DNA from: Chitinophaga niabensis
Lineage (GTDB): Bacteria > Bacteroidota > Bacteroidia > Chitinophagales > Chitinophagaceae
Direction: 5' to 3'
NCBI GenBank assembly: GCA_017849435.1
Contig: JAFIGY010000002.1
Coordinates: 1-64,000, forward strand
DNA: 64,000 bases
Shown here piece by piece: positions 16,545-26,053 of this stretch (positions are counted from its first letter, which is position 1; the number at the start of each line of letters is the position of its first letter). The position numbers were made by a program, and so were the translations under genes. The notes under the pieces were generated by a model. The model worked only from the letters and a program-made list of their open reading frames with translations, was not told where the DNA came from and searched no databases.

Positions 16545-17183
16545 TCAATGCGAAAATTTCCCGTCCCCCAACAACACTTTGTACAACAGCACCAGTCCGA
16601 AGATGATCATACATACCCCCGCTATGCGGTTCAGCCAGATCACATTGGTCAGCGTAAGTTTGTGACGAATTTTGTCTGATACAAATACTTTAAGGATATC
16701 GGCAGAAAGCACGAACAGCAGGCACACACTGTACATCGTTACGCGGTGGCTCACGGAAGTAGGGGCGTTGGCCACACAAACGCCCAGCCAGAAAATGATG
16801 ACCCCCGGGTTGAGGGTGTTCATCAGGAAACCACCCAGCCAGATCTTTGCATAATCCCGCGTACGGAACATCTCAGGGCGCTCATCTCCGGTAACGATCT
16901 TTACCTTTTTGAAGAGCAGCCCGTAAATACCCATAAAGATCAGCAGGATGCCCCCGCTGATACCGATAGCATTGGTGTATTCCCCGAGATTGCTGATAAA
17001 AGAAGTAGCCAGGTTACCCAGGAGTACAAACATAATATCACTGGCAGAAACACCTGTGGCAAAACTGATACCTGCCTTGAAACCGTTACTGATGCTGTAT
17101 TTGATGATAGCAAAAATAACGGGGCCAACAGATACGGATAAAAACATGCCCAAACCCAGTCCGGCGATGATGGCGGCAATCAT
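16545..17183 (-). CDS. LysE family amino-acid exporter
   Basis: A 212-residue inner-membrane protein with six hydrophobic helices and the LysE/RhtB N-terminal pattern GLGLGMFLSVSVGPVIFAIIKYSISNGFKAG. A later segment, FLMNTLNPGVIIFWLG, carries the conserved NP pair. The family exports amino acids or related metabolites; the substrate is unknown. It ends beside the bidirectional terminator and starts 13 bp after the GH3 gene, so the two probably form one transcript. Confidence 0.88.
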   Translation of the reverse strand: MIAAIIAGLGLGMFLSVSVGPVIFAIIKYSISNGFKAGISFATGVSASDIMFVLLGNLATSFISNLGEYTNAIGISGGILLIFMGIYGLLFKKVKIVTGDERPEMFRTRDYAKIWLGGFLMNTLNPGVIIFWLGVCVANAPTSVSHRVTMYSVCLLFVLSADILKVFVSDKIRHKLTLTNVIWLNRIAGVCMIIFGLVLLYKVLLGDGKFSH

Positions 17184-17196
17184 GTATTCAAAACGG

Positions 17197-18738
17197 TTAT
17201 GCTTTCACAGCAGGTTTAGTGGTGAGGAATTGTTCCCAGTCTTTCAGCTTCTCTCCTTTCAATACTCTGGGGAACTTGTTCATGGCGCCTTCCTTGCCCT
17301 TACAGCGGAGGTAATCAAGGAAAACCTGATAGGGCAGTATTTCCACGAAGATCTCCTTCAGCGCAGAAGTCCTTTCCACCGCATAGTCGTCATTCACCTC
17401 GCACAAAGTCTGATCAATGATTTCCCGTACTTTGGCGGCATCTACATTTACTGCGTCCGTGCCAATGTACCAGCGATGCGCAAAAAGGTTTTCGTAAGAA
17501 AAGCCCGCTACCGTGAATTCCCGTATGGTAATGCCCAGTTTCTTCTGCACATTGTCGATCGCCTTGTTCATGTTATCGACGCTCATGTGCTCACCGGCAA
17601 GACTGAGGAACTGTTTTGTACGGCCCACGATGGTGATCTCGTGTTCTTTCACCGAGGTGAACTTCACCACATCCCCGATCAGGTAACGCCATGCGCCTGC
17701 ACAGGTGGAGAGCATCACGGCATACTCCACATCTTCCACCACTTCGTGGATCATGTAGGATTTCGGGTTGGGCTTCACTTCTCCGTCCGCATCAAAGTTC
17801 TCCTCGTTAAAGGGGATGAATTCGTAGAAGATCCCTGCATTCAGCACCAGCTTGATCCCCCGCACACCCGGCCTGGCCTGGAAGCCGAAAGATCCCTCGG
17901 AAGCCATGTAAGTTTCGATGAACGTGATGGGTTTACCGAGGAGTTTCTGGAAGCTGTCCCGGTAAGGCTCAAAGCTCACACCACCATGGATATAGATGGC
18001 GAGGTTCGGCCATATTTCGTGTATGTTCTTCACGTTATGATACTTGATGATCTCCTCCAGCACGATCTGCACCCATGCCGGCACACCGCAAACGGTGCCT
18101 ACGTCCCACTGCGGCGCTTTGCGCACGATCAGCCGGATACGCTGCTCCCAGTTCGGCTTACGGGATATCTTCCCGCCGGGTTTATAGAAACGGCGGAACC
18201 ATTTCGGGATATTCTTCGCCTGGATGCCGCTCATGTCCCCTTCGTAATAGTCCCCTTTCTCAAAAAGCGAAGTGGTCCCACCCAGCATCAGGATGCCTTT
18301 CTCGAAAGACTTGGGAGGAACATTGAAGTTCGCCATGGAATAAAGCTGCTTCACGCCCACTTTCTTCACCGTCCGCAACATATCCTTCGTAACGGGGATA
18401 TGCTTGCTGGCTGATTCGGAGGTGCCGGAACTAAGGGCAAAATATTTGATCTTCTCCGGCCAGCTCACGTTGGCTTCACCCTCGAGGCATTTGTACCACC
18501 ACTCCTTGTGCATCTTGTTGTAATTATGCACAGGCACTTTCTGCCGGAACTGACTTACCCAATTAGGGCTGTTCAGCATCTGCTCATATCCATAATGTTC
18601 ACCGAACTGTGTGTGCTTGGCTTTCTCCAGCAACCGCCGCAGTACCTGTAACTGATACTGGCGTGGCGTTCCCAACTTGAACGTGAACTGCTTTCTGATG
18701 CGTAGGGATCTGGAAATAAGATTACCAATAATGGCCAT
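17197..18738 (-). CDS. GH3 family acyl-adenylate/amidosynthetase-like protein
   Basis: A 513-residue cytoplasmic protein of the GH3 family, part of the ANL adenylating superfamily, best known for plant enzymes that join hormones to amino acids. The ATP-binding motif YFALSSGTSESASKHIPVTK (about residues 88-107) is intact, followed by FIETYMASEGSFGFQ and YLIGDVVKFTSV in the adenylation core and a C-terminal domain. Bacterial members have no settled substrate. I use MAIIGNLISR as start; an ATG nine codons earlier (18765) adds an unlikely N-terminus. It precedes LysE by 13 bp, so export of an amino acid or conjugate is conceivable, but that is inference. Confidence 0.87.
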   Translation of the reverse strand: MAIIGNLISRSLRIRKQFTFKLGTPRQYQLQVLRRLLEKAKHTQFGEHYGYEQMLNSPNWVSQFRQKVPVHNYNKMHKEWWYKCLEGEANVSWPEKIKYFALSSGTSESASKHIPVTKDMLRTVKKVGVKQLYSMANFNVPPKSFEKGILMLGGTTSLFEKGDYYEGDMSGIQAKNIPKWFRRFYKPGGKISRKPNWEQRIRLIVRKAPQWDVGTVCGVPAWVQIVLEEIIKYHNVKNIHEIWPNLAIYIHGGVSFEPYRDSFQKLLGKPITFIETYMASEGSFGFQARPGVRGIKLVLNAGIFYEFIPFNEENFDADGEVKPNPKSYMIHEVVEDVEYAVMLSTCAGAWRYLIGDVVKFTSVKEHEITIVGRTKQFLSLAGEHMSVDNMNKAIDNVQKKLGITIREFTVAGFSYENLFAHRWYIGTDAVNVDAAKVREIIDQTLCEVNDDYAVERTSALKEIFVEILPYQVFLDYLRCKGKEGAMNKFPRVLKGEKLKDWEQFLTTKPAVKA

Positions 18739-18815
18739 TAATTGCGTTTCTGGTTTAAAAAGCAAAAATAGTTAATTCGCCGGTATGTAAATCAGGGGAA
18801 GTTGGCTAAGCTTCG

Positions 18816-18823
18816 TACCTTTG
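18816..18823 (+). promoter_or_regulatory. TAnnTTTG box 4 bp before the suhB-like start
   Basis: TACCTTTG is an exact -7 consensus ending 4 bp before ATG 18828. If used, the mRNA starts at or within a base or two of the start codon. Confidence 0.5.
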
Positions 18824-18827
18824 CGCC

Positions 18828-19601
18828 ATGTTGAAATCAACGTTACTCAAAGCTACGCAAGCCGGCGCTAAAGTTTTACAGGAATATTTTAACGGTACTT
18901 TCACAATTTCTCATAAATCCTCGGTGAATGACCTGGTGACAGAAGCCGATAAAAAGGCAGAAGCCGCTATCATAGCCGCTATCGGGGAAGACTACCCGGA
19001 TCACCAGATCCTCAGCGAGGAAATAGGCGAAATACAGACCGGCTCCAACATAAAATGGATCATTGACCCCATTGATGGTACAGTGAACTTTGCCCATGGC
19101 ATCCCCATCTGCTGCGTCAGCATCGGGGTGGAGCAGGACGGGGAGATCATCCTCGGGGCAGTGTACAACCCTATCATGAATGAACTTTTCTTTGCCCAGA
19201 AAGGCTTTGGGGCTACGCTGAACGACAAGCTGATCAATGTTTCCGCGAAAACCAGCATTTCCAATGCCTGCCTGGTAACCGGCTTCCCCTACCATTGGGA
19301 AGAGGCCGTTAACAACCCGCTGAATGTGCTCCAGCGCTTTGTACGCCAGGGCCTGCCCGTGCGGCGCCTGGGTTCGGCCGCTATTGACCTTTGCTGGGTA
19401 GCCTGTGGCCGGTTTGACGGCTTCTGGGAACACCATCTCAATGCATGGGATTCTGCTGCCGGCTACCTCATTGTACAGGAAGCAGGCGGGAAAGTGACGG
19501 ATTTTACCGGTAACGCCTACTCGCCTTATCAGAAACAGATATTGGCCACCAACGGGCATATCCATGAACAAATGTTGAAAGAGATCAACAGCACCCATTA
19601 A
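18828..19601 (+). CDS. Inositol monophosphatase family protein
   Basis: A 257-residue Mg-dependent phosphatase of the SuhB/IMPase family. The metal-binding elements are all present: Glu in SEEIGE (about residue 65), DPIDGTVNFAHG (about 83-94), and the C-terminal WDSAAGYLIVQEAGG (about 205-219). Substrates in the family range from inositol phosphates to histidinol phosphate and PAP. It is followed after 2 bp by thiL, so the two are co-transcribed. Confidence 0.92.
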   Translation: MLKSTLLKATQAGAKVLQEYFNGTFTISHKSSVNDLVTEADKKAEAAIIAAIGEDYPDHQILSEEIGEIQTGSNIKWIIDPIDGTVNFAHGIPICCVSIGVEQDGEIILGAVYNPIMNELFFAQKGFGATLNDKLINVSAKTSISNACLVTGFPYHWEEAVNNPLNVLQRFVRQGLPVRRLGSAAIDLCWVACGRFDGFWEHHLNAWDSAAGYLIVQEAGGKVTDFTGNAYSPYQKQILATNGHIHEQMLKEINSTH

Positions 19602-19603
19602 CT

Positions 19604-20635
19604 ATGGAAGAAAGAACTGAAATAAACGACCTCGGAGAGTTCGGCCTGATCGACTACCTGACCCGCAATATCGAGATACAACAGGCCAGCACCGTCCTCG
19701 GGGTGGGCGACGACGCCGCTGTGATCGACCATTTTGGCAGGCAGACGGTGATTTCCACGGATTTGTTGGTGGAAGGGATTCACTTCGACCTGATGTACAC
19801 TCCGCTCAAACACCTGGGCTACAAATCCGTGATCGTAAACCTGTCTGACATTTACGCCATGAATGCCACGCCCACGCATATCACCATGAGCCTGGCCTTC
19901 TCCAACCGCTTCTCACTGGAAGCCCTCAACGAATTCTACGAAGGCGTATATGCCGCCTGCGAAAGATATAAAGTAGATCTGGTGGGTGGAGATACCTCCT
20001 CATCCCAAAAAGGCCTGCTGATCAGCGTAACCGCTATCGGCGAAGTAACGCCGGACCATTTCGTGAAACGCTCCACCGCCCGGAAAGGTGACCTGCTCTG
20101 CGTATCCGGCGACCTCGGCGCCGCCTATCTCGGCCTCACGCTGTTAGAACGGGAAAAGAAGATATTCCTCGAAAACCCGCAGATACAGCCGGACCTGGAG
20201 AACGAGACTTACGTGATTGGCCGGCAGCTCAAGCCGGAAGCCCGGCAGGATATCATCGCCTTCCTTGCAGAAAAAGAGATCATGCCCACTTCCATGATGG
20301 ATGTAAGCGACGGGCTAAGCTCGGAAATACTGCATATCTGCAAACAAAGTAATGTGGGTTGTGTGTTGTATGAAGACAAGATCCCTGTTCACAACGACAG
20401 CCGCCAATTGGCCATGAAACTGGGTCTTGATCCCACCGCCTGCGCGCTGAGCGGCGGAGAGGACTATGAACTGCTGTTCACCATGAAACAGGAAGATTAC
20501 GATAAGATCACCCTGAACGAAGAGATCGCCGTGATCGGGTATATGACAGATACCGCCGAAGGCGCCCATATCATTACCAGGAGCGGGAACAAACACCAGA
20601 TCACTGCGCAAGGCTGGAACGCCTTTCACAAATAA
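19604..20635 (+). CDS. thiL: Thiamine-phosphate kinase
   Basis: Phosphorylates thiamine monophosphate to thiamine diphosphate, the last step of the pathway. The 343-residue protein has the AIR-synthase-like fold: ELGEFGLIDYL at the N-terminus, the ATP/Mg motif LGVGDDAAVIDH, STDLLVEGIHFD, VGGDTSSSQKG, MDVSDGLSSE near residue 230, and ALSGGEDYELLF near 285. All core residues are present. The stop is only 4 bp from the stop of the convergent GT39-type gene, with no hairpin between them. Confidence 0.93.
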   Translation: MEERTEINDLGEFGLIDYLTRNIEIQQASTVLGVGDDAAVIDHFGRQTVISTDLLVEGIHFDLMYTPLKHLGYKSVIVNLSDIYAMNATPTHITMSLAFSNRFSLEALNEFYEGVYAACERYKVDLVGGDTSSSQKGLLISVTAIGEVTPDHFVKRSTARKGDLLCVSGDLGAAYLGLTLLEREKKIFLENPQIQPDLENETYVIGRQLKPEARQDIIAFLAEKEIMPTSMMDVSDGLSSEILHICKQSNVGCVLYEDKIPVHNDSRQLAMKLGLDPTACALSGGEDYELLFTMKQEDYDKITLNEEIAVIGYMTDTAEGAHIITRSGNKHQITAQGWNAFHK

Positions 20636-20639
20636 ACGG

Positions 20640-22313
20640 TTATTCGACTTTTAACTGTATAACGGGACTGTTGTGCGTGGGATCCAACCCATGCACGGCA
20701 GATACCGCGATCTTCAGGTTATATCTCCCTTTCTCGTTCGGCGCCAGCACACTCACTTCCACACTATCCTGCTTCAGGGCATCTGCCAGCAACAAGGTTC
20801 CTTCTATCGTCCTCCTCCATTCATCTTTCCTCCACATCGCATATCCTACAAGCGGTTTATAATCCTTGTCTATCAACACCGGCCGGTCATACCCATTATG
20901 AACGCCCAGCCTCAGTTTCACTTCTTCCCCCGGTTTTGCTGTGATCAACTTTACAGTGGGCATGAACTGGATCAGCGAATAGGAAAAATATGGCGTATCC
21001 GTAACGGTGTACAACTTCCCTTGCGGCGTTACCACACTGTCCACATCCAGAAGATGCTGCGGCCTGTTGCCGGACACCAGCAGTACATTCTGCCCCCAGA
21101 GCTGCTCTTCCGTATGCCAGTAGTTATATTGACTGCGACGCACGTACACACTGTTAAGGCTATACGAAGTTCCGCCTGTATAGAACATGTATTTGGAAGG
21201 CTGCTGATAGCTGTTCAGGAATACCACCGGTCTGTACCGTGCTTTTTCCGCGATCGCCGACGTCCACTCCCGGTTGTGATGTATCTCCGGACGAATTTCC
21301 ACGCCCGGTGCAAAATCCCAGACCATATACACCCTCACTACCAACACGAGCAACAGAGACACCCACCAGGTGGCTTTCAATATCTTCAGGGAAAACTGTT
21401 GCCGCACAATAGCCGTATGCGCCAGTATCACCAGCGGCGCAAATACCATCACCGTCCAGTTCGCTTCCACACGGCCCTTGAAGGTGCTCAGCAGGAAGAA
21501 CGCCAGTACGCCTGTCAGGCAATACTTCAGCGTACGTTCAAAATTACTTTGCAACTGTACGCGGAAAGCATAGTACAAAAGCAACCACCCCACAAGCGGA
21601 CCGAATAACAGCAGCTGTCCCGCCAGGTAATCCAGTGAAAAACTGATGTCATAAGCGGATGCATTGCGTTCTACCAGGTGATATTGCAGGGAAGGGAAAC
21701 CATGTGTATACTGCCAGTACAAATGCGGGAAAAATAATACCGTGGTGATGATCACCGCAATGTAGTAACGATATAAGCGAAGCAAAGCGAGATTGGAAAG
21801 CACGGTAAAGAACACCAGCAACACCCCGTGATATTTGCTGTAGAACATCAGGGCCATGCTCAAACCGAGCAGGAGCGTGTTCTTCCAGCTTTGGGATTCC
21901 AGGAAATTACGATAGATGTAAAAGTAAAGCGTAGCGAAGAAGATGAGCGGGATGTCCGGCACAGCCAGGATACCGCCGAGTTGCATGGCGCCCATGCCGC
22001 AAAGGATAAGATAAAATACCCTGTTGTCTTTTTGCGGGAGCAGCTTGTCCACCAGCACCAGCGTCAGCACGTTCAGCACCACCATCATCAGTCGCACGCC
22101 CAGCTCACAGTGACACAGAAAGTATCCTATCCGGATCAGCACGGCGATCATGGGAGGATGATCAAAGTAGCCCCAGTCGAGATGCCGGGAATACACCCAA
22201 TAATACGCCTCATCGTCCATGAGCTCCGTACAGCAGGCCTGCAGAAGGGCCAGAATGGCCCAGACGGCCAGCACGGTATTCTTATACTGGTCTTTGGTAA
22301 AAAAGCGGATCAT
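20640..22313 (-). CDS. GT39/ArnT-like membrane glycosyltransferase
   Basis: A 557-residue inner-membrane protein. The first 370 residues hold around ten hydrophobic helices with the PMT/ArnT signature near the N-terminus: CTELMDDEAYYWVYSRHLDWGYFDHPP, in which the DDEAYYW acidic pair is the catalytic region and FDHPP is characteristic. The last 190 residues are a soluble beta-rich periplasmic domain. The family transfers sugars from undecaprenyl or dolichol phosphate carriers to lipids or proteins. Donor and acceptor are unknown. Confidence 0.87.
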   Translation of the reverse strand: MIRFFTKDQYKNTVLAVWAILALLQACCTELMDDEAYYWVYSRHLDWGYFDHPPMIAVLIRIGYFLCHCELGVRLMMVVLNVLTLVLVDKLLPQKDNRVFYLILCGMGAMQLGGILAVPDIPLIFFATLYFYIYRNFLESQSWKNTLLLGLSMALMFYSKYHGVLLVFFTVLSNLALLRLYRYYIAVIITTVLFFPHLYWQYTHGFPSLQYHLVERNASAYDISFSLDYLAGQLLLFGPLVGWLLLYYAFRVQLQSNFERTLKYCLTGVLAFFLLSTFKGRVEANWTVMVFAPLVILAHTAIVRQQFSLKILKATWWVSLLLVLVVRVYMVWDFAPGVEIRPEIHHNREWTSAIAEKARYRPVVFLNSYQQPSKYMFYTGGTSYSLNSVYVRRSQYNYWHTEEQLWGQNVLLVSGNRPQHLLDVDSVVTPQGKLYTVTDTPYFSYSLIQFMPTVKLITAKPGEEVKLRLGVHNGYDRPVLIDKDYKPLVGYAMWRKDEWRRTIEGTLLLADALKQDSVEVSVLAPNEKGRYNLKIAVSAVHGLDPTHNSPVIQLKVE

Positions 22314-22346
22314 AACGGAACGAAGATAACCAAGTTATCTTTCAAA

Positions 22347-23138
22347 TCAGAGGATCATGAACTTGTCCGCATCCTTCATAAAGGGGAAGCGGGTACGCAG
22401 TTCTTCGAGGTGGTTGCGGGAGAGGGTATATGTAAAGATATCCTCGTTGTGTGCCTTGTGATAAATGATCTCGCCTACAGGGTCGATCAGGCTGGTATCT
22501 CCGCTGTGGTAGATATTATTCCCGTCATCACCCACACGGTTCACGCCGATGAGATAGCACTGGTTCTCGATGGCGCGGGCCTGGAGCAGGGAGCGCCAGG
22601 GTGTGCTGCGGCGTTCGGGCCAATTGGCCACGTAAACCAGTACATCATAGGCCGGAGCGCCGTTCTCCTGTATGGTGTTACGCGCCCAAACAGGGAAGCG
22701 GAGGTCGTAGCAGATATTGAGACAGATCTTCCAGCCTTTCACCTGCGCGATCAGGCGCTTGTCTCCGGCGGCATAATGATTGTCTTCTCCCGCAAAGCCA
22801 AAGCGATGGCGTTTATCGTAAGATCCATAAGTGCCGTTGGGCAGCATCCAGATCAGGCGGTTGTAGTATGCTCCTTCGTCTTCAATGATAAGGCTGCCGG
22901 TGATGATCACGTTCTTCTCTTTCGCTTTCCGCTTCATCCATTGCACTGCGCTTCCATCCATTGTTTCCGCCAGCTTTTCGGGCTGCATGCTGAAACCCGT
23001 GCTGAACATTTCCGGCAGCACGATCACTTCCGTTCTTTCTTTGATGGAATCAATTTTTTGATCGAACATGGCCAGATTGGCGCCGATATCTTCCCAGTGC
23101 AAATTCGCTTGTATGAGCGAAACCGTTAAATCAGACAT
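22347..23138 (-). CDS. Nitrilase superfamily amidohydrolase (omega-amidase/YafV-like)
   Basis: A 263-residue C-N hydrolase. The Glu-Lys-Cys triad is visible: Glu in VLPEMFSTGFSM (about residue 43), Lys in SYDKRHRFGFAGE (about 110) and Cys in ICLNICYDLRFPVW (about 145). The overall sequence follows the YafV/NIT2 omega-amidases, which hydrolyse 2-oxoglutaramate and 2-oxosuccinamate formed by side reactions of transaminases. It is a single gene between recX and the GT39-type gene. Confidence 0.9.
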   Translation of the reverse strand: MSDLTVSLIQANLHWEDIGANLAMFDQKIDSIKERTEVIVLPEMFSTGFSMQPEKLAETMDGSAVQWMKRKAKEKNVIITGSLIIEDEGAYYNRLIWMLPNGTYGSYDKRHRFGFAGEDNHYAAGDKRLIAQVKGWKICLNICYDLRFPVWARNTIQENGAPAYDVLVYVANWPERRSTPWRSLLQARAIENQCYLIGVNRVGDDGNNIYHSGDTSLIDPVGEIIYHKAHNEDIFTYTLSRNHLEELRTRFPFMKDADKFMIL

Positions 23139-23213
23139 AAGAGATTTGAGTTACTGCAAAACGATCTCAAATTTACGCCCGGAAGGCTTAGAAAGTTTGC
23201 AATTATTACTGCT

Positions 23214-23672
23214 TTATTCGTCTTTTTTTGCGATTTGTTCAATGGCCCGGCGCGCCGGTTCTTGCTCAAAGCCCCTTTGGAGGAGGAATTGAAGGGTTTT
23301 ATATTGTCGCCGGACAGGTTCTTCTGAACATAACAAACGATATTTTTTTTCGGCCAATACAGCAAGCGTAGCGTTGTAATCATCGCCATCGATCGCCGTC
23401 ATGGCTTTTCTGATGCAATAGTCAGATACCTGTTTTTGCTTCAGGGCCATGCTGATTTTCTTCTTTCCCCACTGCTGCATTCTGAACTTACCGCCTGCAA
23501 AAGCAATGGCGTAGCGTTCTTCATTCAGAAATCCCTCCTCCACCAGGTGCGCTACTGCCTGCTCCAGTTCCTCACCCCGCAAACCCAGTTCCCGGCACTT
23601 CTCCCGCACTTCCATATGGCAACGCTCCTGATATGCACAGTAATGGCGGAGCTTTGCGATCTCCTCTGCCAT
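23214..23672 (-). CDS. recX: RecX family regulatory protein
   Basis: A 152-residue helical protein with the three tandem helical repeats of RecX, beginning EIAKLRHYCAYQERCHMEVR, with the pattern LVEEGFLNEERYAIAFAGGKFRMQQWGKKKI in the middle. RecX restrains RecA filament growth. recA itself is not in the window. The start lies 3 bp after the uvrD/pcrA stop, so RecX is translated from the helicase transcript, a DNA-repair pairing. Confidence 0.9.
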   Translation of the reverse strand: MAEEIAKLRHYCAYQERCHMEVREKCRELGLRGEELEQAVAHLVEEGFLNEERYAIAFAGGKFRMQQWGKKKISMALKQKQVSDYCIRKAMTAIDGDDYNATLAVLAEKKYRLLCSEEPVRRQYKTLQFLLQRGFEQEPARRAIEQIAKKDE

Positions 23673-23675
23673 CGG

Positions 23676-26003
23676 TTATTTTTTTACGATCATCAACTTC
23701 GCATAGTTCAGCATAATCTTCTTCTCACCGCCACCCTGCGGGAACATCACAGTAGCAATGCGGTTATTGGGCGCCCCTTCCAGATGGAGGATCTTCCCGA
23801 AACCGAATTTCTGATGTTCCACATCCATACCGGATTCCATCATGGCAGGGTCATCTGCTGTGAAATCCGGACTGGGCGTATGATTGCTGACTGCCCCTGA
23901 AGTGGGCCTGGGCGCCGTTCTTGCCACCGGGTTGTTAGTCGCGGGAGCGGAAGGCGCTTTTCGTTTATCGAACATCCCGCCCCAGGATACACCACCGCCA
24001 ACGCTGCCGGAGTTCCGGAGGCCGCCACCTGCAAAGCTGCGGTCAACATATTTTTCCGGCATCTCGTCGAGGAAACGGCTGGGGTCATTCTGCTGCAACT
24101 GCCCAAAGCGGTAGCGGCTGTTGGCGTAGGTGAGGAACAGGCGCGCTTTCGCACGGGTCACCGCCACATAGAACAGGCGGCGCTCTTCTTCCAGTTCTTC
24201 CCGTGAGTTGATAGACATTCCGCTGGGGAAAACGCTTTCTTCCAGCCCCACCGTGAACACCACCGGAAACTCCAGACCTTTTGCAGCATGGATCGTCATC
24301 AGTTTCACCACGTCGCTGTCTTCATCATTCCCCTGATCCGCATCCGTGAGCAGTGTGATCTGCTGCAGATACAGGCCGAGGGTTTTATTGTCGAGCAGTT
24401 CACCGTCTTCCGTAGGTGTTTCCGTAAATTCCTTGATGGAGTTCAGCAACTCCTGGATGTTCTCATATCTCGCCAGCCCTTCCGTGGTCTTATCGTTGAA
24501 AAGTTCTTTGACGATATTGGTAGATTTGCCCACCTGAACGGCTATCTCGTAAGCGTTATGCTTCTCCAGCATCACGCGGAAGCTGCGGATCATCGTTACG
24601 AAATTCTCGATGGCTTCCACCGTACCGCCTTTGAAACCAAACTCCCGCGCGCGTTCCAGCACTTCCCAGAAGGTGATGTTCTGCTCATTGCTGTAAATGG
24701 TCACTTTCTCGATGGTAGTTTTACCAATACCCCGCACCGGGTAATTGATGATACGCTTGATGCTTTCTTCATCCCGTGTATTCATGATGATGCGGAGATA
24801 CGCCAGGAAATCCTTGATCTCCTTGCGCTGGTAGAAGGAAATACCACCGTAAATACGGTAAGGAATGCTCAGGCGGCGCAGGCTTTCCTCAAATGCACGG
24901 CTTTGTGCGTTCGTGCGGTAGAGAATGCAGAAATCGCGGTTATTGTAATGATTACGGAGTTTTTGCTCGGCAATGGTATCGGCTACCAGCTTGCCTTCTT
25001 CATTATCGGTGCTGGTACGGATGAGTTTGATCTTCTCACCTTCCAGATTATCCGTCCACAGGTTCTTTTCAATCTGCCCTTTGTTCTTCGCGATCACTTC
25101 ATTCGCCACGTTGAGGATGGATTTGGTGCTGCGGTAGTTCTGTTCCAGCTTTACCACTTTCACATCGTCATAATCTTTTTCAAACTGCAGGATATTCTGG
25201 ATGGTGGCGCCGCGGAACGAATAGATACTTTGCGCATCATCGCCCACCACACAAATATTCTCATGAACGGCACCCAGCAGCTTCACGATCTCATACTGTG
25301 CAGGGTTCGTATCCTGATACTCATCGATCATGATGTATTTGAATTTGTGCTGGTATTTTGCCAGCACGTCCGGGAAGCCTTTCAGCAATACGTACATCTT
25401 GAACAGCAGATCGTCAAAATCCATAGCACCATTCTTGAAGCAGCGCTTCGCGTACATATCGTAGATCTTGCCGGTCAGCGGACGGCTGGCCCGCTGGTCT
25501 TCCTGCTGTACGTAGTAATCGTGCTGATATTCCTCCGGGCTCATCAGGCTGTTCTTGGCAGCGGAGATGCGGTTGTATACCAGGTTGGGCTTATAATGTT
25601 TGTCATCCAGGTTCAGTTCATTCACGATGGTCTTCACCACGCTCTTGGCGTCATCTGCATCATAGATGGTGAAATCGCTGGGATATCCGAGTTTGGGCGC
25701 ATCCGCGCGCAGCAAACGGGCAAATACGGAGTGGAAGGTGCCGATGTAAAGATTACGGGCTTCGTTGCTGCCGAGTATTTTTTCCACCCTCTCCTTCATC
25801 TCCCTGGCGGCCTTGTTGGTAAAGGTGAGCGCCAGTATATTAAAAGCATCCACGCCATTCCGCATCAGATGCGCAATCCGGGTGGTCAGCACTTTCGTCT
25901 TCCCGGAACCCGCGCCCGCAATGATCATGAGGGGACCTTGTATGGCGGTCACCGCCTCCCGCTGCCTGTCGTTCAGATCGTCTAAATAGTTTGCCTTCAT
26001 CAA
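23676..26003 (-). CDS. UvrD/PcrA-type superfamily 1 DNA helicase
   Basis: A 775-residue 3'-5' SF1A helicase. Motif I is GPLMIIAGAGSGKTKVLTTR (about residues 24-43), motif Ia TFTNKAAREMKERV, motif II MIDEYQDTNPAQYE, motif III VGDDAQSIYSFRGA, motif IV EQNYRSTKSILNVANEV, motif V MTIHAAKGLEFPVVF and motif VI ERRLFYVAVTRAKARLFL. The C-terminal 110 residues are Pro/Ala/Gly-rich and then end in a small domain (VEHQKFGFGKILHLEG) like the Tudor-like RNA-polymerase-binding tail of PcrA. It likely acts in nucleotide-excision and mismatch repair. PcrA and UvrD cannot be told apart by sequence here. The start may be one codon later. Confidence 0.93.
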   Translation of the reverse strand: MMKANYLDDLNDRQREAVTAIQGPLMIIAGAGSGKTKVLTTRIAHLMRNGVDAFNILALTFTNKAAREMKERVEKILGSNEARNLYIGTFHSVFARLLRADAPKLGYPSDFTIYDADDAKSVVKTIVNELNLDDKHYKPNLVYNRISAAKNSLMSPEEYQHDYYVQQEDQRASRPLTGKIYDMYAKRCFKNGAMDFDDLLFKMYVLLKGFPDVLAKYQHKFKYIMIDEYQDTNPAQYEIVKLLGAVHENICVVGDDAQSIYSFRGATIQNILQFEKDYDDVKVVKLEQNYRSTKSILNVANEVIAKNKGQIEKNLWTDNLEGEKIKLIRTSTDNEEGKLVADTIAEQKLRNHYNNRDFCILYRTNAQSRAFEESLRRLSIPYRIYGGISFYQRKEIKDFLAYLRIIMNTRDEESIKRIINYPVRGIGKTTIEKVTIYSNEQNITFWEVLERAREFGFKGGTVEAIENFVTMIRSFRVMLEKHNAYEIAVQVGKSTNIVKELFNDKTTEGLARYENIQELLNSIKEFTETPTEDGELLDNKTLGLYLQQITLLTDADQGNDEDSDVVKLMTIHAAKGLEFPVVFTVGLEESVFPSGMSINSREELEEERRLFYVAVTRAKARLFLTYANSRYRFGQLQQNDPSRFLDEMPEKYVDRSFAGGGLRNSGSVGGGVSWGGMFDKRKAPSAPATNNPVARTAPRPTSGAVSNHTPSPDFTADDPAMMESGMDVEHQKFGFGKILHLEGAPNNRIATVMFPQGGGEKKIMLNYAKLMIVKK

Positions 26004-26053
26004 TTGAAATTTGCAGGCTGTAAAAGTACGATTTGGGGGGCGGATCGCGAAAC

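Noticed and set aside
24288..25985. 565-codon plus-strand frame inside the UvrD/PcrA gene
   Set aside because: Shadow of the helicase frame; the helicase has all seven SF1 motifs on the opposite strand.
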